Numbered from the stretch's first letter, positions 17,699-25,854 are shown. The stretch is 62,509 nucleotides of DNA from Candidatus Omnitrophota bacterium (GCA_011620275.1 WOZK01000007.1:1-62509); one strand, 5' to 3'. Notes: generated by a model not told the origin, from the sequence alone. Numbers and translations are program-made.

Positions 17699-17707
17699 TA
17701 TCTAACA
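17690..17707. promoter_or_regulatory. Operator site 1 for the DtxR-family regulator
   Basis: Perfect 18-bp palindrome TGTTAGAATTATCTAACA (7-bp arms, 4-bp centre) covering the -10 box. The same TGTTAG-N6-CTAACA frame recurs at 18234-18251 before the permease gene, which identifies it as the regulator's likely binding site. It resembles DtxR/MntR boxes with TTAG half sites. Confidence 0.7.
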
Positions 17708-17739
17708 AGCGCATTGGGGCAGCATAAACGGGAGAGTAG

Positions 17740-18249
17740 ATGAGCGCGGGGATAAAAAAGATTACATCCAATATGGAAGATTACCTTGAAGCGGTGTATT
17801 CTTACGAGAAGAAGAACGGTTTTGCCAGGGTAAGCGATGTATCCGCGCGGCTGGGGGTGAAGAAATCCAGCGTCAACACGGCCTTCAAAATTCTCGCCAG
17901 AAGGGGGATGCTAAAGCATGAGAGATACGGATCGGCTTGTCTTACCGCCGCGGGCAAGCGCCTTGCCTGCGAGCTTCAGGATAAAGAGGATATGCTGTTC
18001 CGTTTCCTGACGGAGTATCTGTTCATCGATCCTGATACGGCAAGGGAGGAGGCCTGCAAGCTGGAGCATTCCGTCAGCGGGTTAACGCTGTCCAGGATGT
18101 CCGGTTTCCTTTCCTTTATAGAGAAGGAACTTCCGTCCGGCAGCCTCAGCGGCCTTGAGTCCCGAGTAAAAAGGGCGCAAAGGGTCAAAAAATGTAGAGA
18201 AAAAGGTGATGTTATGGGGAATTTTCATCTAGGTGTTAGCTCTGACTAA
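17740..18249 (+). CDS. DtxR/MntR-family metal-dependent transcriptional regulator
   Basis: 169 aa. The N-terminal winged helix begins M-E-D-Y-L-E-A-V-Y-S-Y and continues V-S-D-V-S-A-R-L-G-V-K-K-S-S-V-N (about 33-48). The dimerisation domain carries E-E-A-C-K-L-E-H-S-V-S (about 105-115), equivalent to the metal-binding C/E-H region of DtxR proteins. There is no C-terminal FeoA/SH3 domain, so it is the short MntR-like type. The metal (Mn, Fe or other) is unknown. It is probably autoregulated through the palindrome at its promoter and also controls the downstream permease, whose gene has the same operator. Confidence 0.85.
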   Translation: MSAGIKKITSNMEDYLEAVYSYEKKNGFARVSDVSARLGVKKSSVNTAFKILARRGMLKHERYGSACLTAAGKRLACELQDKEDMLFRFLTEYLFIDPDTAREEACKLEHSVSGLTLSRMSGFLSFIEKELPSGSLSGLESRVKRAQRVKKCREKGDVMGNFHLGVSSD

Positions 18250-18251
18250 CA
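18234..18251. promoter_or_regulatory. Operator site 2 for the DtxR-family regulator
   Basis: TGTTAGCTCTGACTAACA: same TGTTAG-N6-CTAACA frame and 18-bp length as site 1. It overlaps the regulator's stop codon and ends 31 bp before the permease ATG. It could repress an internal promoter for the permease. Confidence 0.65.
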
Positions 18252-18282
18252 TATCAAAAGAGAGAAAATAAAGAGGTAAATT

Positions 18283-19188
18283 ATGTTTTCATCCAAGTTT
18301 TGCGCTTCTTTTATTCATTATCTTGCCGTGACCGGCCCTGCTTTGTTCGTCGGATTTATCCTGAGCGGGGTCATCCATGAATTCGTCCCGGACGAGTGGA
18401 TAGAGAAGCACTTGGGCGGACGAGGAATGAAAGGGGTATTTTGGTCCACCCTGGTCGGAACGCTCGCTCCCGTATGCTGCTGGGGAGCGCTTCCCATCGC
18501 GGTGAGCTTCCGCAGGAAAGGAGCGTCTCTGGGGCCGATCCTCGCCGTCTTGATCGTTACCCCCGCCACTTCCGTGAATGCCATGGTAGTTACGGCGGGA
18601 GTTCTCGGCGTTAAATTCGCTGCATTCCTTTTCTTCACCGTGATCTTAATGGGCCTGGCCGCGGGTTTTATCGGCAACAGGATCGCGGTCAAGGGGAGCG
18701 GAAAGATCCCGGCCGTTACGGAATGCAGCCACGGCGGAAAAAAATGTCCGCATTGTGCGGCAAAGGCCCAAAAAGGTTTTCTCTCCAGGATGAAGTCGAT
18801 CCTCAAATACGCGTTCATAGATATGCCCAAAGATATAGGAAAAGAGATCCTCCTGGGCCTCGGGCTGGCGGCTGCGGTGGAAACATTGGTGCCCGTGGGC
18901 TATCTTGTGAAGACCTATCTTAAAGGGGCTGCCGGGTATGGCTTTGCGCTGGTTTTCGGGCTGTCTGTGTATTTCTGCGCCACTATGGGCGTGCCGGTGG
19001 TCGATGCCCTGATCAGGCGGGGCTTGAGCACAGGGGCGGGGTTTACCCTGCTTTTGGCCGGTCCGATCACAAGTTACGGGACCATCCTTGTTTTGAGAAA
19101 GGAATTCGGGACCCAAGTCCTGGTGATATATCTGGCGTTTATATGCTCGGCATCCTTGTTGGCTGGATACGTTTTTAGCCTGATATAA
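18283..19188 (+). CDS. Heavy-metal efflux permease (ArsP_1/DUF318, SO_0444-like)
   Basis: 301 aa with about eight membrane segments in two repeats. The first repeat has C-C-W-G-A-L-P-I-A, R-R-K-G-A-S-L-G-P and a V-T-P-A-T-S-V-N loop; the second has G-A-G-F-T-L-L-L-A-G-P. This is the UPF0718/ArsP permease fold, including the SO_0444 Cu/Zn efflux group. A cytoplasmic linker (about 145-165) carries E-C-S-H-G-G-K-K-C-P-H-C, likely binding metal. Sharing an operator with the upstream DtxR-like regulator supports a metal substrate. Its identity is not known. Confidence 0.8.
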   Translation: MFSSKFCASFIHYLAVTGPALFVGFILSGVIHEFVPDEWIEKHLGGRGMKGVFWSTLVGTLAPVCCWGALPIAVSFRRKGASLGPILAVLIVTPATSVNAMVVTAGVLGVKFAAFLFFTVILMGLAAGFIGNRIAVKGSGKIPAVTECSHGGKKCPHCAAKAQKGFLSRMKSILKYAFIDMPKDIGKEILLGLGLAAAVETLVPVGYLVKTYLKGAAGYGFALVFGLSVYFCATMGVPVVDALIRRGLSTGAGFTLLLAGPITSYGTILVLRKEFGTQVLVIYLAFICSASLLAGYVFSLI

Positions 19189-19203
19189 AATTTTTTGAGT
19201 GAA

Positions 19204-19221
19204 TGGTAGACATATCTAACT
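19204..19221. promoter_or_regulatory. Weak third DtxR-type operator
   Basis: TGGTAG-N6-CTAACT matches the TGTTAG-N6-CTAACA frame at 10 of 12 defined bases, 15 bp after the permease stop. It may be a degenerate site or chance; no promoter was found tightly overlapping it. Confidence 0.3.
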
Positions 19222-19320
19222 ACAAAACAATCATTTCCTTGCATTTTGATTCCAAAACATCCGTTTCGGTGCTACAATAACCTAAATTATTGCCGTGTGC
19301 TCAGTTATGATTTCGATTCT

Positions 19321-19339
19321 GGGGACACGATACTTAATT
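19321..19339 (+). repeat. GGGGACAC-type dispersed repeat, copy 1
   Basis: GGGGACACGATACTTAATT. The reverse complement of 50483-50501 reads GGGGACACAATACTTAATT, one mismatch in 19 bases. Both copies lie in intergenic DNA just before a cupin gene. It resembles REP-like elements mobilised by IS200-type (RAYT) enzymes, none of which is encoded in this window. Confidence 0.45.
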
Positions 19340-19386
19340 ATGGCGATTCAGTATTGTTTTTCTCAGGATTTTGAGGAGGCGTTGGT

Positions 19387-19656
19387 ATGGAGATCACGGT
19401 GCGCCAATTGACGCAGGAGGAGTTGAAGAAGAAGGGTGTCTTCGGCTGGCCAATATGGAGCAAAGAGATCTCGCGTTTCGATTGGCAGTATGAGTCGGTG
19501 GAGGAATGCTATTTTCTGGAAGGAGATGTGGAGGTTACTACTCAAGACGGGAAGAAGATGAGTTTCGGCAGGGGGGATTTTGTTACTTTTCCCGAGGGGC
19601 TCTCCTGCGTCTGGGAGATCAAGAGGCCGGTGCGCAAGCATTACAATTTCCGTTAA
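19387..19656 (+). CDS. Small cupin protein (cupin_3/DUF861 type)
   Basis: 89 aa single-domain cupin. The core includes E-E-C-Y-F-L-E-G-D-V-E-V (about 38-49) and G-R-G-D-F-V-T-F-P-E-G-L (about 60-71), the two cupin motifs in the compact DUF861 form related to ureidoglycine aminohydrolase. It also has G-V-F-G-W-P-I-W, typical of these small stand-alone cupins. A GAGGAGG stretch lies upstream of the ATG. No partner enzyme identifies a substrate. The yjbQ-like gene follows 21 bp later, so they are probably co-transcribed. Confidence 0.8.
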   Translation: MEITVRQLTQEELKKKGVFGWPIWSKEISRFDWQYESVEECYFLEGDVEVTTQDGKKMSFGRGDFVTFPEGLSCVWEIKRPVRKHYNFR

Positions 19657-19677
19657 GGGGTAGCGGAGGGGATTAAA

Positions 19678-20097
19678 ATGAAGATCGTCACCAAGCGGAT
19701 CGAGCTGGAAACCCGGGGCGCAGGGGATCTAATAGATATTACTCTCAAGGTACAGAAGAGCCTGGAAAGCGCCGGACTGCAGAGAGGCAACGTCACGGTG
19801 TTCGTGGTCGGATCGACCATCGGGATCACCACCTTTGAGTATGAATCCGGGTTGATCACGGACATGCAGGGGTTGTATAATAGTATCGCCCCGCAGGACA
19901 GGCATTATGCCCACGACGAGACATGGGGAGACGCCAACGGCTTCAGTCATCTTCGCGCCGCCCTGCAGGGGCCGTCGCTGACCGTGCCTTTCGAGAATGG
20001 GAAGCTGATCCTCGGCATTTGGCAGCAGATAGTGCTGGCGGAGTTCGATAACCGCCCCCGCGACCGCCAGGTCGTGCTGCAGATGATCGGGGAGTGA
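19678..20097 (+). CDS. YjbQ/UPF0047 family protein
   Basis: 139 aa, full length for UPF0047. Conserved features are G-N-V-T-V-F-V-V-G-S-T-I-G-I-T-T-F-E-Y (about 38-56), H-D-E-T-W-G-D-A-N-G-F-S-H-L-R (about 79-93), G-I-W-Q-Q-I-V-L-A-E-F-D (about 112-123) and a C-terminal R-D-R-Q-V. YjbQ proteins have weak thiamin-phosphate-synthase activity in E. coli complementation and are annotated as secondary thiamin-phosphate synthase; the true role is uncertain. The cupin gene lies just upstream. Confidence 0.9.
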   Translation: MKIVTKRIELETRGAGDLIDITLKVQKSLESAGLQRGNVTVFVVGSTIGITTFEYESGLITDMQGLYNSIAPQDRHYAHDETWGDANGFSHLRAALQGPSLTVPFENGKLILGIWQQIVLAEFDNRPRDRQVVLQMIGE

Positions 20098-20182
20098 TTG
20101 CCGGTCCAGGGGCATACGCGGGCATCCCGATAGACAACGTTCTTTTATCGAAACAGGATACACTCAAAGCGAGGAGGACTGT

Positions 20183-20632
20183 ATGGGAAGAACGGTAATA
20201 AGCAGAAGGGATGTGCAGAAAAGAAGCAGTTGTCAGGTTCTCGGAGCAGGAGGAAAAACGGAGATGTTAGCCGCCGGTATAGAGGCGGATGCCGCGAAGG
20301 AACCGGACAAATATATGTCCCGTCTCATCAAATACATCCCCGGCGAGATAATAGCCCTTTACATCTATCTGGAAACGGTCGTCCGTTCCCTGCCCCAGAA
20401 CGAGACGCTGTATTGGTCTGCTTTTACTTTTTGTTTTCTGGCTACACCGCTGTATTTGTGGCGCAAGGAGAAGGTGAGTAAGAAATTACAGTTGTTGATC
20501 TCGACGGTTTCCTTTTTCGTGTGGGTCTTCGCCGTCGGCGGGCCTTTTGCGTCTTTAACCTGGTATAACGCGGTTTACGGGGTGATAGGGCTGCCGGTTT
20601 ATACTTTCCTGGTCTCCCTGGTGGAAGCTTAA
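20183..20632 (+). CDS. Uncharacterised small membrane protein
   Basis: 149 aa, not a named family I recognise. After a basic, poorly conserved N-terminus comes Y-I-P-G-E-I-I-A-L-Y-I-Y-L (about 50-62), then three to four hydrophobic helices including F-C-F-L-A-T-P-L-Y-L-W-R and F-F-V-W-V-F-A-V-G-G-P-F. Two starts are credible: the ATG used here after GAGGAGG, and an ATG at 20264 (residue 28) after AGGAGG, which would remove the odd leader. A lipoprotein gene follows 21 bp later in the same direction. Confidence 0.6.
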   Translation: MGRTVISRRDVQKRSSCQVLGAGGKTEMLAAGIEADAAKEPDKYMSRLIKYIPGEIIALYIYLETVVRSLPQNETLYWSAFTFCFLATPLYLWRKEKVSKKLQLLISTVSFFVWVFAVGGPFASLTWYNAVYGVIGLPVYTFLVSLVEA

Positions 20633-20653
20633 CAAATTATTCAAGGGGACGGC

Positions 20654-21439
20654 ATGAAGACAATCAAATGCATTTTTATTTTGGGATTAGTTTTCCTTGC
20701 CGGGTGCGCGACCGATCCGCTTACGAGGGCATTAAAAACAAACGGCTTTTGCCCTATTCTTCCGATCCCCGAGAAACAGGGGCTGGGGAATGTTTACCTC
20801 ACCTATTCTTTGAATTCTCTCCCGGTGGTTTTTATAGACGATATTTTCACCAAGGAAGAGAACGAAAAAACGATGGCCGATTTGAAACAGAAGATTTACC
20901 TGCCCGCGTCCTCGGGCGAGAAGACATTTTCACTGGCGGCGAAAGCGGATGTTATAGGCAAAGTCGAGGGGGCGCTTAAAGTTTTACGCGTGAAGAAGTT
21001 CAAACTTAGATTGGGCGATGTTTATCAATATAATCTTACCGAGGACCGGCTTGAAAATGTGATATTACCGGCAATAAGAAGCCGGAAACCCCGTTTGAAC
21101 CTCAAAGACAGATATATCGTATTGGCTTTGCTTCAAGCCTCGAGCTTGGAATATGAGCTTATTGATGAGAACGATAACAAAATTGAGATCGCTCCGGGGA
21201 GTGAGATAGAAAAGATCGTAAAGAACAGCTTAAGCATTGAATGGAAGGCCAACGAGCAAAGCAATCTTGTTATCGACCGTCCTTGTTTCCTGGGTTACAA
21301 GGTCGGCAGGATCATCGAAAAAGGCGGTTTTTATACCGTCAAAAACATAGGTTTTCCGCTTCAGGGAAGCAACGGAAAGCTGAAAGTCCGGGCAATACCG
21401 GCCGAGGAACTGCGCAGGCTTCTGCGCTCCAACAATTAG
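20654..21439 (+). CDS. Predicted lipoprotein of unknown function
   Basis: 261 aa with a clear lipoprotein signal: basic start, hydrophobic run and lipobox L-A-G-C with lipidated Cys18. The rest is soluble, rich in charged residues, with no recognised domain; repeated V/I-K and L-K-R segments suggest an alpha/beta structure. An Asp follows the +2 region only later, so inner- or outer-membrane retention cannot be judged. It follows the small membrane protein by 21 bp and may act with it. Function unknown. Confidence 0.65.
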   Translation: MKTIKCIFILGLVFLAGCATDPLTRALKTNGFCPILPIPEKQGLGNVYLTYSLNSLPVVFIDDIFTKEENEKTMADLKQKIYLPASSGEKTFSLAAKADVIGKVEGALKVLRVKKFKLRLGDVYQYNLTEDRLENVILPAIRSRKPRLNLKDRYIVLALLQASSLEYELIDENDNKIEIAPGSEIEKIVKNSLSIEWKANEQSNLVIDRPCFLGYKVGRIIEKGGFYTVKNIGFPLQGSNGKLKVRAIPAEELRRLLRSNN

Positions 21440-21495
21440 TTTCCGGGAAGCTTTATTTCTTTGCAGCATATCTTTATTAAGGAGAGAAGACAACT

Positions 21496-21759
21496 ATGTT
21501 TTGGAATATTATAGGATTATCGGCAGCCTTCCTGACTATGTTCGGTTTCTTGCCGCAGGTAATCAAGATATACCGCACTAAGTCGGTGAACGATATAAGT
21601 ATTGTGACCATCGTGCAGTTCATGGCCGGGATATTTCTCTGGCTGGTGTATGGGATACATTTAAAAAACTTCGCCATTATTCTTGCCAATAGCGTTACGC
21701 TACTGATCCTCGTAGCCGGTTTAGTTTTGTTCATTAAATATAAATTTCAGAAAATTTAA
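21496..21759 (+). CDS. SemiSWEET sugar transporter
   Basis: 87 aa, three membrane helices, the size of a bacterial SemiSWEET, which dimerises to form a sugar uniporter. The PQ-loop is visible as G-F-L-P-Q-V-I-K-I-Y-R-T-K-S-V-N-D-I-S (about 17-35), followed by F-M-A-G-I-F-L-W-L-V-Y-G-I (about 42-54) and a third helix with L-A-N-S-V-T-L. These match the family closely. An AGGAGAG site lies 9 bp upstream of the ATG. The sugar is unknown; no sugar-catabolic gene adjoins it. Confidence 0.88.
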   Translation: MFWNIIGLSAAFLTMFGFLPQVIKIYRTKSVNDISIVTIVQFMAGIFLWLVYGIHLKNFAIILANSVTLLILVAGLVLFIKYKFQKI

Positions 21760-21926
21760 CCCGCAGGAAACGGTTTCAAGCAGAGCCCTGCACAAAAATC
21801 ATAGTTTACGGGAATTATTCGCGCGTGAAAAATATTTTCATCGCGGCGCATCAATGAAACGATCGATCCCGCGCGAACAATCCCGGAAACGGACAAAGAT
21901 ACAGAAGGCCGCCCCGGAGGTCTGAC

Positions 21927-22424
21927 ATGCCGATTTACGTTAAATATAGAAATCGCGCGAAGGAGATGGGGGCGAGAGATGCAAAGATAATCTCCGCAGC
22001 GAGCATCGTGGTGGCCGATTGGGTGAGGCTTAAGTGCCAGTTCGGCTGCGACGGTTACGGCCAAAACCTGACCTGTCCTCCTTATTCACCGGCGCCGGAG
22101 GTAACACGGCGGGTTATAAATTTCTACAAGAAAGCCCTGCTGGTGCACGGCGACGAATATACGGATATCCACGCCATGATCCCGGCGTTGGAACGGGAGA
22201 TATTCCTGAACGGTTATTATAAGGCGTTTGGAATGGGGGCAGGGCCGTGCCGGCTTTGCGCCAGGTGCGCGAAGTTCTGCCGTAATCCGGCCAAGACCCG
22301 TCCTTCAATGGAAGCCTGCGGCATAGACGTTTATTCCACGGTACGCGCCAACGGTTATCCGATAAAGGTGATTTCTTCTGCCGGGTACAAGGGGAATTAT
22401 TACGGGATAGTTTTGATTGAATAA
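21927..22424 (+). CDS. DUF2284 predicted metal-binding (Fe-S) protein
   Basis: 165 aa. Cysteines occur in family-typical places: C-Q-F-G-C-D-G-Y-G-Q-N-L-T-C-P-P-Y-S-P (about 37-55) and P-C-R-L-C-A-R-C-A-K-F-C-R-N-P (about 109-123), the latter a [4Fe-4S] ferredoxin-like pattern. C-P-P and R-P-S-M-E-A-C-G-I-D-V are hallmarks of DUF2284. The biochemical role is unknown; the family is common in anaerobes and sometimes corrinoid-linked. It opens a short run of small redox or deaminase genes on the same strand. Confidence 0.85.
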   Translation: MPIYVKYRNRAKEMGARDAKIISAASIVVADWVRLKCQFGCDGYGQNLTCPPYSPAPEVTRRVINFYKKALLVHGDEYTDIHAMIPALEREIFLNGYYKAFGMGAGPCRLCARCAKFCRNPAKTRPSMEACGIDVYSTVRANGYPIKVISSAGYKGNYYGIVLIE

Positions 22425-22428
22425 GAAT

Positions 22429-22440
22429 AGGCCATAGGCT
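22429..22440 (+). repeat. AGGCCATAGGCT short repeat, copy 1
   Basis: The same 12 bases recur at 22997-23008. Both copies lie just after a stop codon on either side of the deaminase gene. No clear function. Confidence 0.3.
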
Positions 22441-22523
22441 CTGGGTAAAGAGAAGAATTGTGTAAAACAAAAAAAATAAACACGTGGCTTAAAGAACATA
22501 TTACACGGAACCCATTTTAAAAT

Positions 22524-22991
22524 ATGAATACAAAATATATGAAACTTGCGGTGGCGAAAGCGAGGAAGAACATTCGGTCAATGACCGGCGGTCCGTTCGG
22601 CGCCTGTATCGTTAGGAACGGCAGGGTGATCGCGGTTGCCAGGAATACCGTGTTGAAGAACGACGCTACCTGCCACGCCGAGGTGAACGCCATAAGGGCG
22701 GCCTCCAGGGAACTGGGGAAATATGATCTCTCCGGCTGCGCGATCTATTCCACCACCGAGCCGTGCCCGATGTGTTTCTCGGCGATACACTGGGCGAGGA
22801 TAAAAACGATCATTTTCGGGACCAGAACCAGCGACGCCAGGAAGGTCGGTTTTAATGAATTGAATATTCCTGTCGCGAAACTCGCGTCTATAGGAAAATT
22901 GAAGATCAAGATCACCGGCGGCGTGTTGCTGGGTGAGTGCCGGGAACTTTTTTACGACTGGTCGGCAAGGAAGAACAAGAAGTTGTATTAA
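22524..22991 (+). CDS. Nucleoside/guanine deaminase of the CDA superfamily
   Basis: 155 aa zinc deaminase. The Zn site is H-A-E-V-N-A-I (His52, Glu54) plus P-C-P-M-C (about 79-83), and the start resembles guanine deaminase and TadA: A-x-x-N-I-R-S-M-T-G-G-P-F-G-A. P-C-P-M-C-F-S-A-I-H-W-A-R-I fits guanine/nucleoside deaminases better than tRNA-specific TadA, though the exact substrate (guanine, guanosine or cytosine) cannot be set. Cytoplasmic purine or pyrimidine salvage is likely. Confidence 0.85.
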   Translation: MNTKYMKLAVAKARKNIRSMTGGPFGACIVRNGRVIAVARNTVLKNDATCHAEVNAIRAASRELGKYDLSGCAIYSTTEPCPMCFSAIHWARIKTIIFGTRTSDARKVGFNELNIPVAKLASIGKLKIKITGGVLLGECRELFYDWSARKNKKLY

Positions 22992-22996
22992 ATAAC

Positions 22997-23008
22997 AGGC
23001 CATAGGCT
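22997..23008 (+). repeat. AGGCCATAGGCT short repeat, copy 2
   Basis: Identical 12-mer to 22429-22440, directly after the deaminase stop codon and followed by a further TTAGGCT. A small dispersed repeat or chance. Confidence 0.3.
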
Positions 23009-23057
23009 TTAGGCTCCTGGATTCAGTGAAAACCCGGGGCGGGGAGAGAGGACGGGA

Positions 23058-23882
23058 ATGGGTATTTTTGAGGTTGATAGAAAGATCTGCAGGAGAGATG
23101 GGAAGTGCGTGGAGATCTGCCCGGTGGGGATATTGAGAATGAATGAGAAGGAACGCGTGCCGGAGTTCATTCCCGGGGGAGAAAAGCTGTGCATAAATTG
23201 CGGGCATTGTTTCGCTTTCTGCCCGTCGGGTTCGATCAGGCTTGCCGGAATGGGCGCCGCGGACGCCTTGCGGTTTAATCATTCTCAGCTGCCCGGGGAC
23301 GGTCAGCTGGAGATGCTTTTAAAAGGCAGGCGTTCCATCCGGACATATAAAGACGATCCTGTTTCCCGGGAGATGATAGAGAAGCTTCTGGATATGGCCC
23401 GCTACGCTCCGTCCGGGACCAACCGCCAGCCGGTGAACTGGGCGGTGCTTTCTGGTAAAGAGAGGGTGCGGGAGATAGGCGGTCTGGTCGTGGCTTGGAT
23501 GGAAGGTTTGTTGAATTCAGAGTCTCCGATGGCCGTGTCGCTGCGTTTTGACCGTCTGGTGGAGGCGTGGAAGAATAATGAGGATCGCATCTGCCGCGGC
23601 GCGCCCTGTCTGGTCATAGCTTACGGCTTGAAAGACGACTTCCTGACCGCTCAATCGTGCCTGATTGCTGGAACTTATCTTGAACTCGCCGCTTTCGGGA
23701 TGGGGCTCGGCGCCTGCTGGGCGGGATACGTGAATATGGCGATCAACGAGTCCCCTGAGGTAAAAAAAATCGCCGGATTGTCTCCCCGCGCCGCAGCCGG
23801 AGCAGTTATGATGCTCGGCTGCCCCAAATACCGCTACAGCCGCATCCCTTCCAGAAAACCGGCCAAGGTGCTCTGGAAATAA
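23058..23882 (+). CDS. Ferredoxin-nitroreductase fusion protein
   Basis: 274 aa. The N-terminal 65 residues form a two-[4Fe-4S] ferredoxin domain (C-R-R-D-G-K-C-V-E-I-C-P near 10-22; C-I-N-C-G-H-C-F-A-F-C-P near 46-57). An FMN nitroreductase domain follows: R-R-S-I-R-T-Y-K-D-D-P-V, A-P-S-G-T-N-R-Q-P-V-N-W and a late G-L-G-A-C-W-A-G-Y. Such fusions in anaerobes take electrons from the ferredoxin half; the substrate is undefined. A short start context (GGGAATG) follows a G-rich run. Isolated from any pathway in this window. Confidence 0.9.
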   Translation: MGIFEVDRKICRRDGKCVEICPVGILRMNEKERVPEFIPGGEKLCINCGHCFAFCPSGSIRLAGMGAADALRFNHSQLPGDGQLEMLLKGRRSIRTYKDDPVSREMIEKLLDMARYAPSGTNRQPVNWAVLSGKERVREIGGLVVAWMEGLLNSESPMAVSLRFDRLVEAWKNNEDRICRGAPCLVIAYGLKDDFLTAQSCLIAGTYLELAAFGMGLGACWAGYVNMAINESPEVKKIAGLSPRAAAGAVMMLGCPKYRYSRIPSRKPAKVLWK

Positions 23883-24029
23883 AAACCGGTTTTTGCGGAG
23901 CTATGTTATACTTCTATCAGCGCATTCATATATTGTTCTCGGAATCGCTCAAAGTATCGTATAATCCAAGATGAACGGCGGAATTCATGTCTGGTGGTAT
24001 CGTCTGATTTTCCGGAAGAGGAGAGAAAG

Positions 24030-24698
24030 TTGCGGGTACTATTGGTAGAAGACGAAATAAAAGTAGCCGGCTTTATCGCACGAGGGCTGAAGGAGGAGAA
24101 TTACGTGGTCGATGTCGCCGATGACGGAGAAAAAGCGCTGTTTCTGGCCGAAGTCAACCCGTACGACCTCATAATTCTCGATATTATACTGCCGCGTAAA
24201 GACGGTATCAGTGTTTGCAAAGAGCTTAGGCGAAAAAAAATCAACGTGCCGATCCTGATGCTGACTTCCAAAGACCTGGTAAGCGACAAGGTGATGGGGT
24301 TGAACGCCGGAGCCGACGATTACTTGACCAAGCCGTTCGCTTTCGAGGAATTATTGGCCAGAGTCGGCGCCTTATTAAGGAGGGGCAGGGCCGATAAAAC
24401 CGGCATTCTCAAGGTCGCGGACCTGGAGGTGGATCCGTCGCGGCATAAAGTTACGCGGGCCGGCAAAGAGATTATGTTAACGGCCAAAGAGTTCGCGCTG
24501 CTCGAATACTTGATGCTGAACGCCGATTGCGTGGTCAGCAGGACGATGATCTCGGAACACGTTTGGCATGAGAACTACGACAGTTTCACCAATGTTATCG
24601 ATGTTTACGTGAGTTTCTTGCGCAATAAGATAGATAAAGGGCAGGCTAAACAGCTTATCCATACCGTTCAAGGTAAAGGATATGTTTTACGGGGTTAA
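24030..24698 (+). CDS. OmpR-family response regulator
   Basis: 222 aa from the TTG at 24030, which has GAGGAG at the right distance and begins L-R-V-L-L-V-E-D-E. An upstream GTG at 23994 would add 12 residues with no family match. The receiver domain (1-115) has phosphorylation Asp in I-I-L-D-I-I-L-P-R-K-D-G, the conserved Thr in L-M-L-T-S-K-D and Lys in L-T-K-P-F. A winged-helix effector follows (R-H-K-V-T, T-A-K-E-F-A-L-L-E-Y-L, V-Q-G-K-G-Y-V-L). It overlaps the histidine kinase gene; together they form a two-component system. Signal unknown. Confidence 0.92.
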   Translation: MRVLLVEDEIKVAGFIARGLKEENYVVDVADDGEKALFLAEVNPYDLIILDIILPRKDGISVCKELRRKKINVPILMLTSKDLVSDKVMGLNAGADDYLTKPFAFEELLARVGALLRRGRADKTGILKVADLEVDPSRHKVTRAGKEIMLTAKEFALLEYLMLNADCVVSRTMISEHVWHENYDSFTNVIDVYVSFLRNKIDKGQAKQLIHTVQGKGYVLRG

Positions 24699-25734
24699 GA
24701 TGCGTCTCGGGACCGGCAGTATGAAGATAACCTTGTTATCCGTTGTTCTGTTGGGGATATCATTATCTTTATATGTATTCCTCCTGCTGTGCCTGCCCCC
24801 CGGGATTTTGCATAATTACAGGCTGTTGTTTATACTGGCGCCGCTCCTGCCGGTTTCTTTGGCGGGGTATTGCGCGGGGCGCATGATCGAAAAGAGGATA
24901 TTGATCCCGATAAAAGAGATCACGGACACGGTCAATCATATTACGCACGAAGATCTGAACTTTAGGGTAAAAATGAAGAATGCCGATGAAGAACTGCGGA
25001 GTTTGATAGAGGCTTTTAACGGCATGATTGCGAGACTGGGGGAATCGTTCGAATATATAACCGACTCCAGCTCTTATATAGCCCATGAATTGAAGACCCC
25101 CATCGCCATTATCAGAGGGGAGTCCGAGTTCGCCTTGAAGAAAGACCGGGAAAAGGAAGAATACAAAAGGGTCATCAGCGTCAGCCTGGAAGAAACGAAA
25201 AGAATGCTTAAGATCATAGAAGATCTGCTTTTGTTGACCAGGATGAATTACCAGCCGGAAGTCCTCAGATTTGAACGGACCGATCTGACGCAGTTCATAG
25301 GTATAATCTATGAACAGGCGAAGGTGTTAGCCTCCAAGAAGAATTTAAGAGTTGATACGGAAATACCGGAAGAGACCGGGTACGCCGAGGTTGACGAGCT
25401 GCATCTGCGGAGATTGTTTTTCAATTTGATAGACAACGCGATAAAATACACTCCTGCCGGAGGTACGATAAAGATATGCCTGAAATACGGGGAACGGAAA
25501 GCGGAGGTTTCCATTATGGATAGCGGGATAGGTATAGATGAAGCGGATGTCCCGAAACTTTTCGACAAGTTTTTTCGCATTGAAGGAAAGATTAAAGATA
25601 GTTCTCCCAGCAGCGGCCTAGGGTTGAGCATCGCCCAGTCGATAGCCCAACTACACCGGGGAGATATTTCCGTGGTCAGCCGCGCCGGACAAGGTTCCGT
25701 GTTTACCGTTGCCCTCCCCCTCGCCGCGGATTGA
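24682..25734 (+). CDS. Sensor histidine kinase (membrane-bound, minimal sensor)
   Basis: 350 aa. Two membrane helices (about 15-35 and 45-66) are separated by a loop of only about ten residues, so there is almost no periplasmic sensor. HAMP (about 70-120) leads to HisKA with the phosphoacceptor in A-H-E-L-K-T-P-I-A-I-I-R (His136), then HATPase_c: N-box N-L-I-D-N-A-I-K-Y-T-P, D-S-G-I-G-I, K-F-F-R and G-L-G-L-S-I-A. AAAGGA precedes the ATG; an alternative ATG lies at 24700. The start overlaps the response-regulator gene by 17 bp. It probably senses membrane state or another protein. Confidence 0.9.
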   Translation: MFYGVKMRLGTGSMKITLLSVVLLGISLSLYVFLLLCLPPGILHNYRLLFILAPLLPVSLAGYCAGRMIEKRILIPIKEITDTVNHITHEDLNFRVKMKNADEELRSLIEAFNGMIARLGESFEYITDSSSYIAHELKTPIAIIRGESEFALKKDREKEEYKRVISVSLEETKRMLKIIEDLLLLTRMNYQPEVLRFERTDLTQFIGIIYEQAKVLASKKNLRVDTEIPEETGYAEVDELHLRRLFFNLIDNAIKYTPAGGTIKICLKYGERKAEVSIMDSGIGIDEADVPKLFDKFFRIEGKIKDSSPSSGLGLSIAQSIAQLHRGDISVVSRAGQGSVFTVALPLAAD

Positions 25735-25854
25735 CCGAGGACATCCGCGGTTGCTTGCTTCCGGCAGCTCCGGGCATAACAGCCCTTCGAAGAATCCTTC
25801 GGATCCCTCTCCTTTTACCGTCTCCCGTTCGCCCGATCCCGTGAAGGCGAGGGG

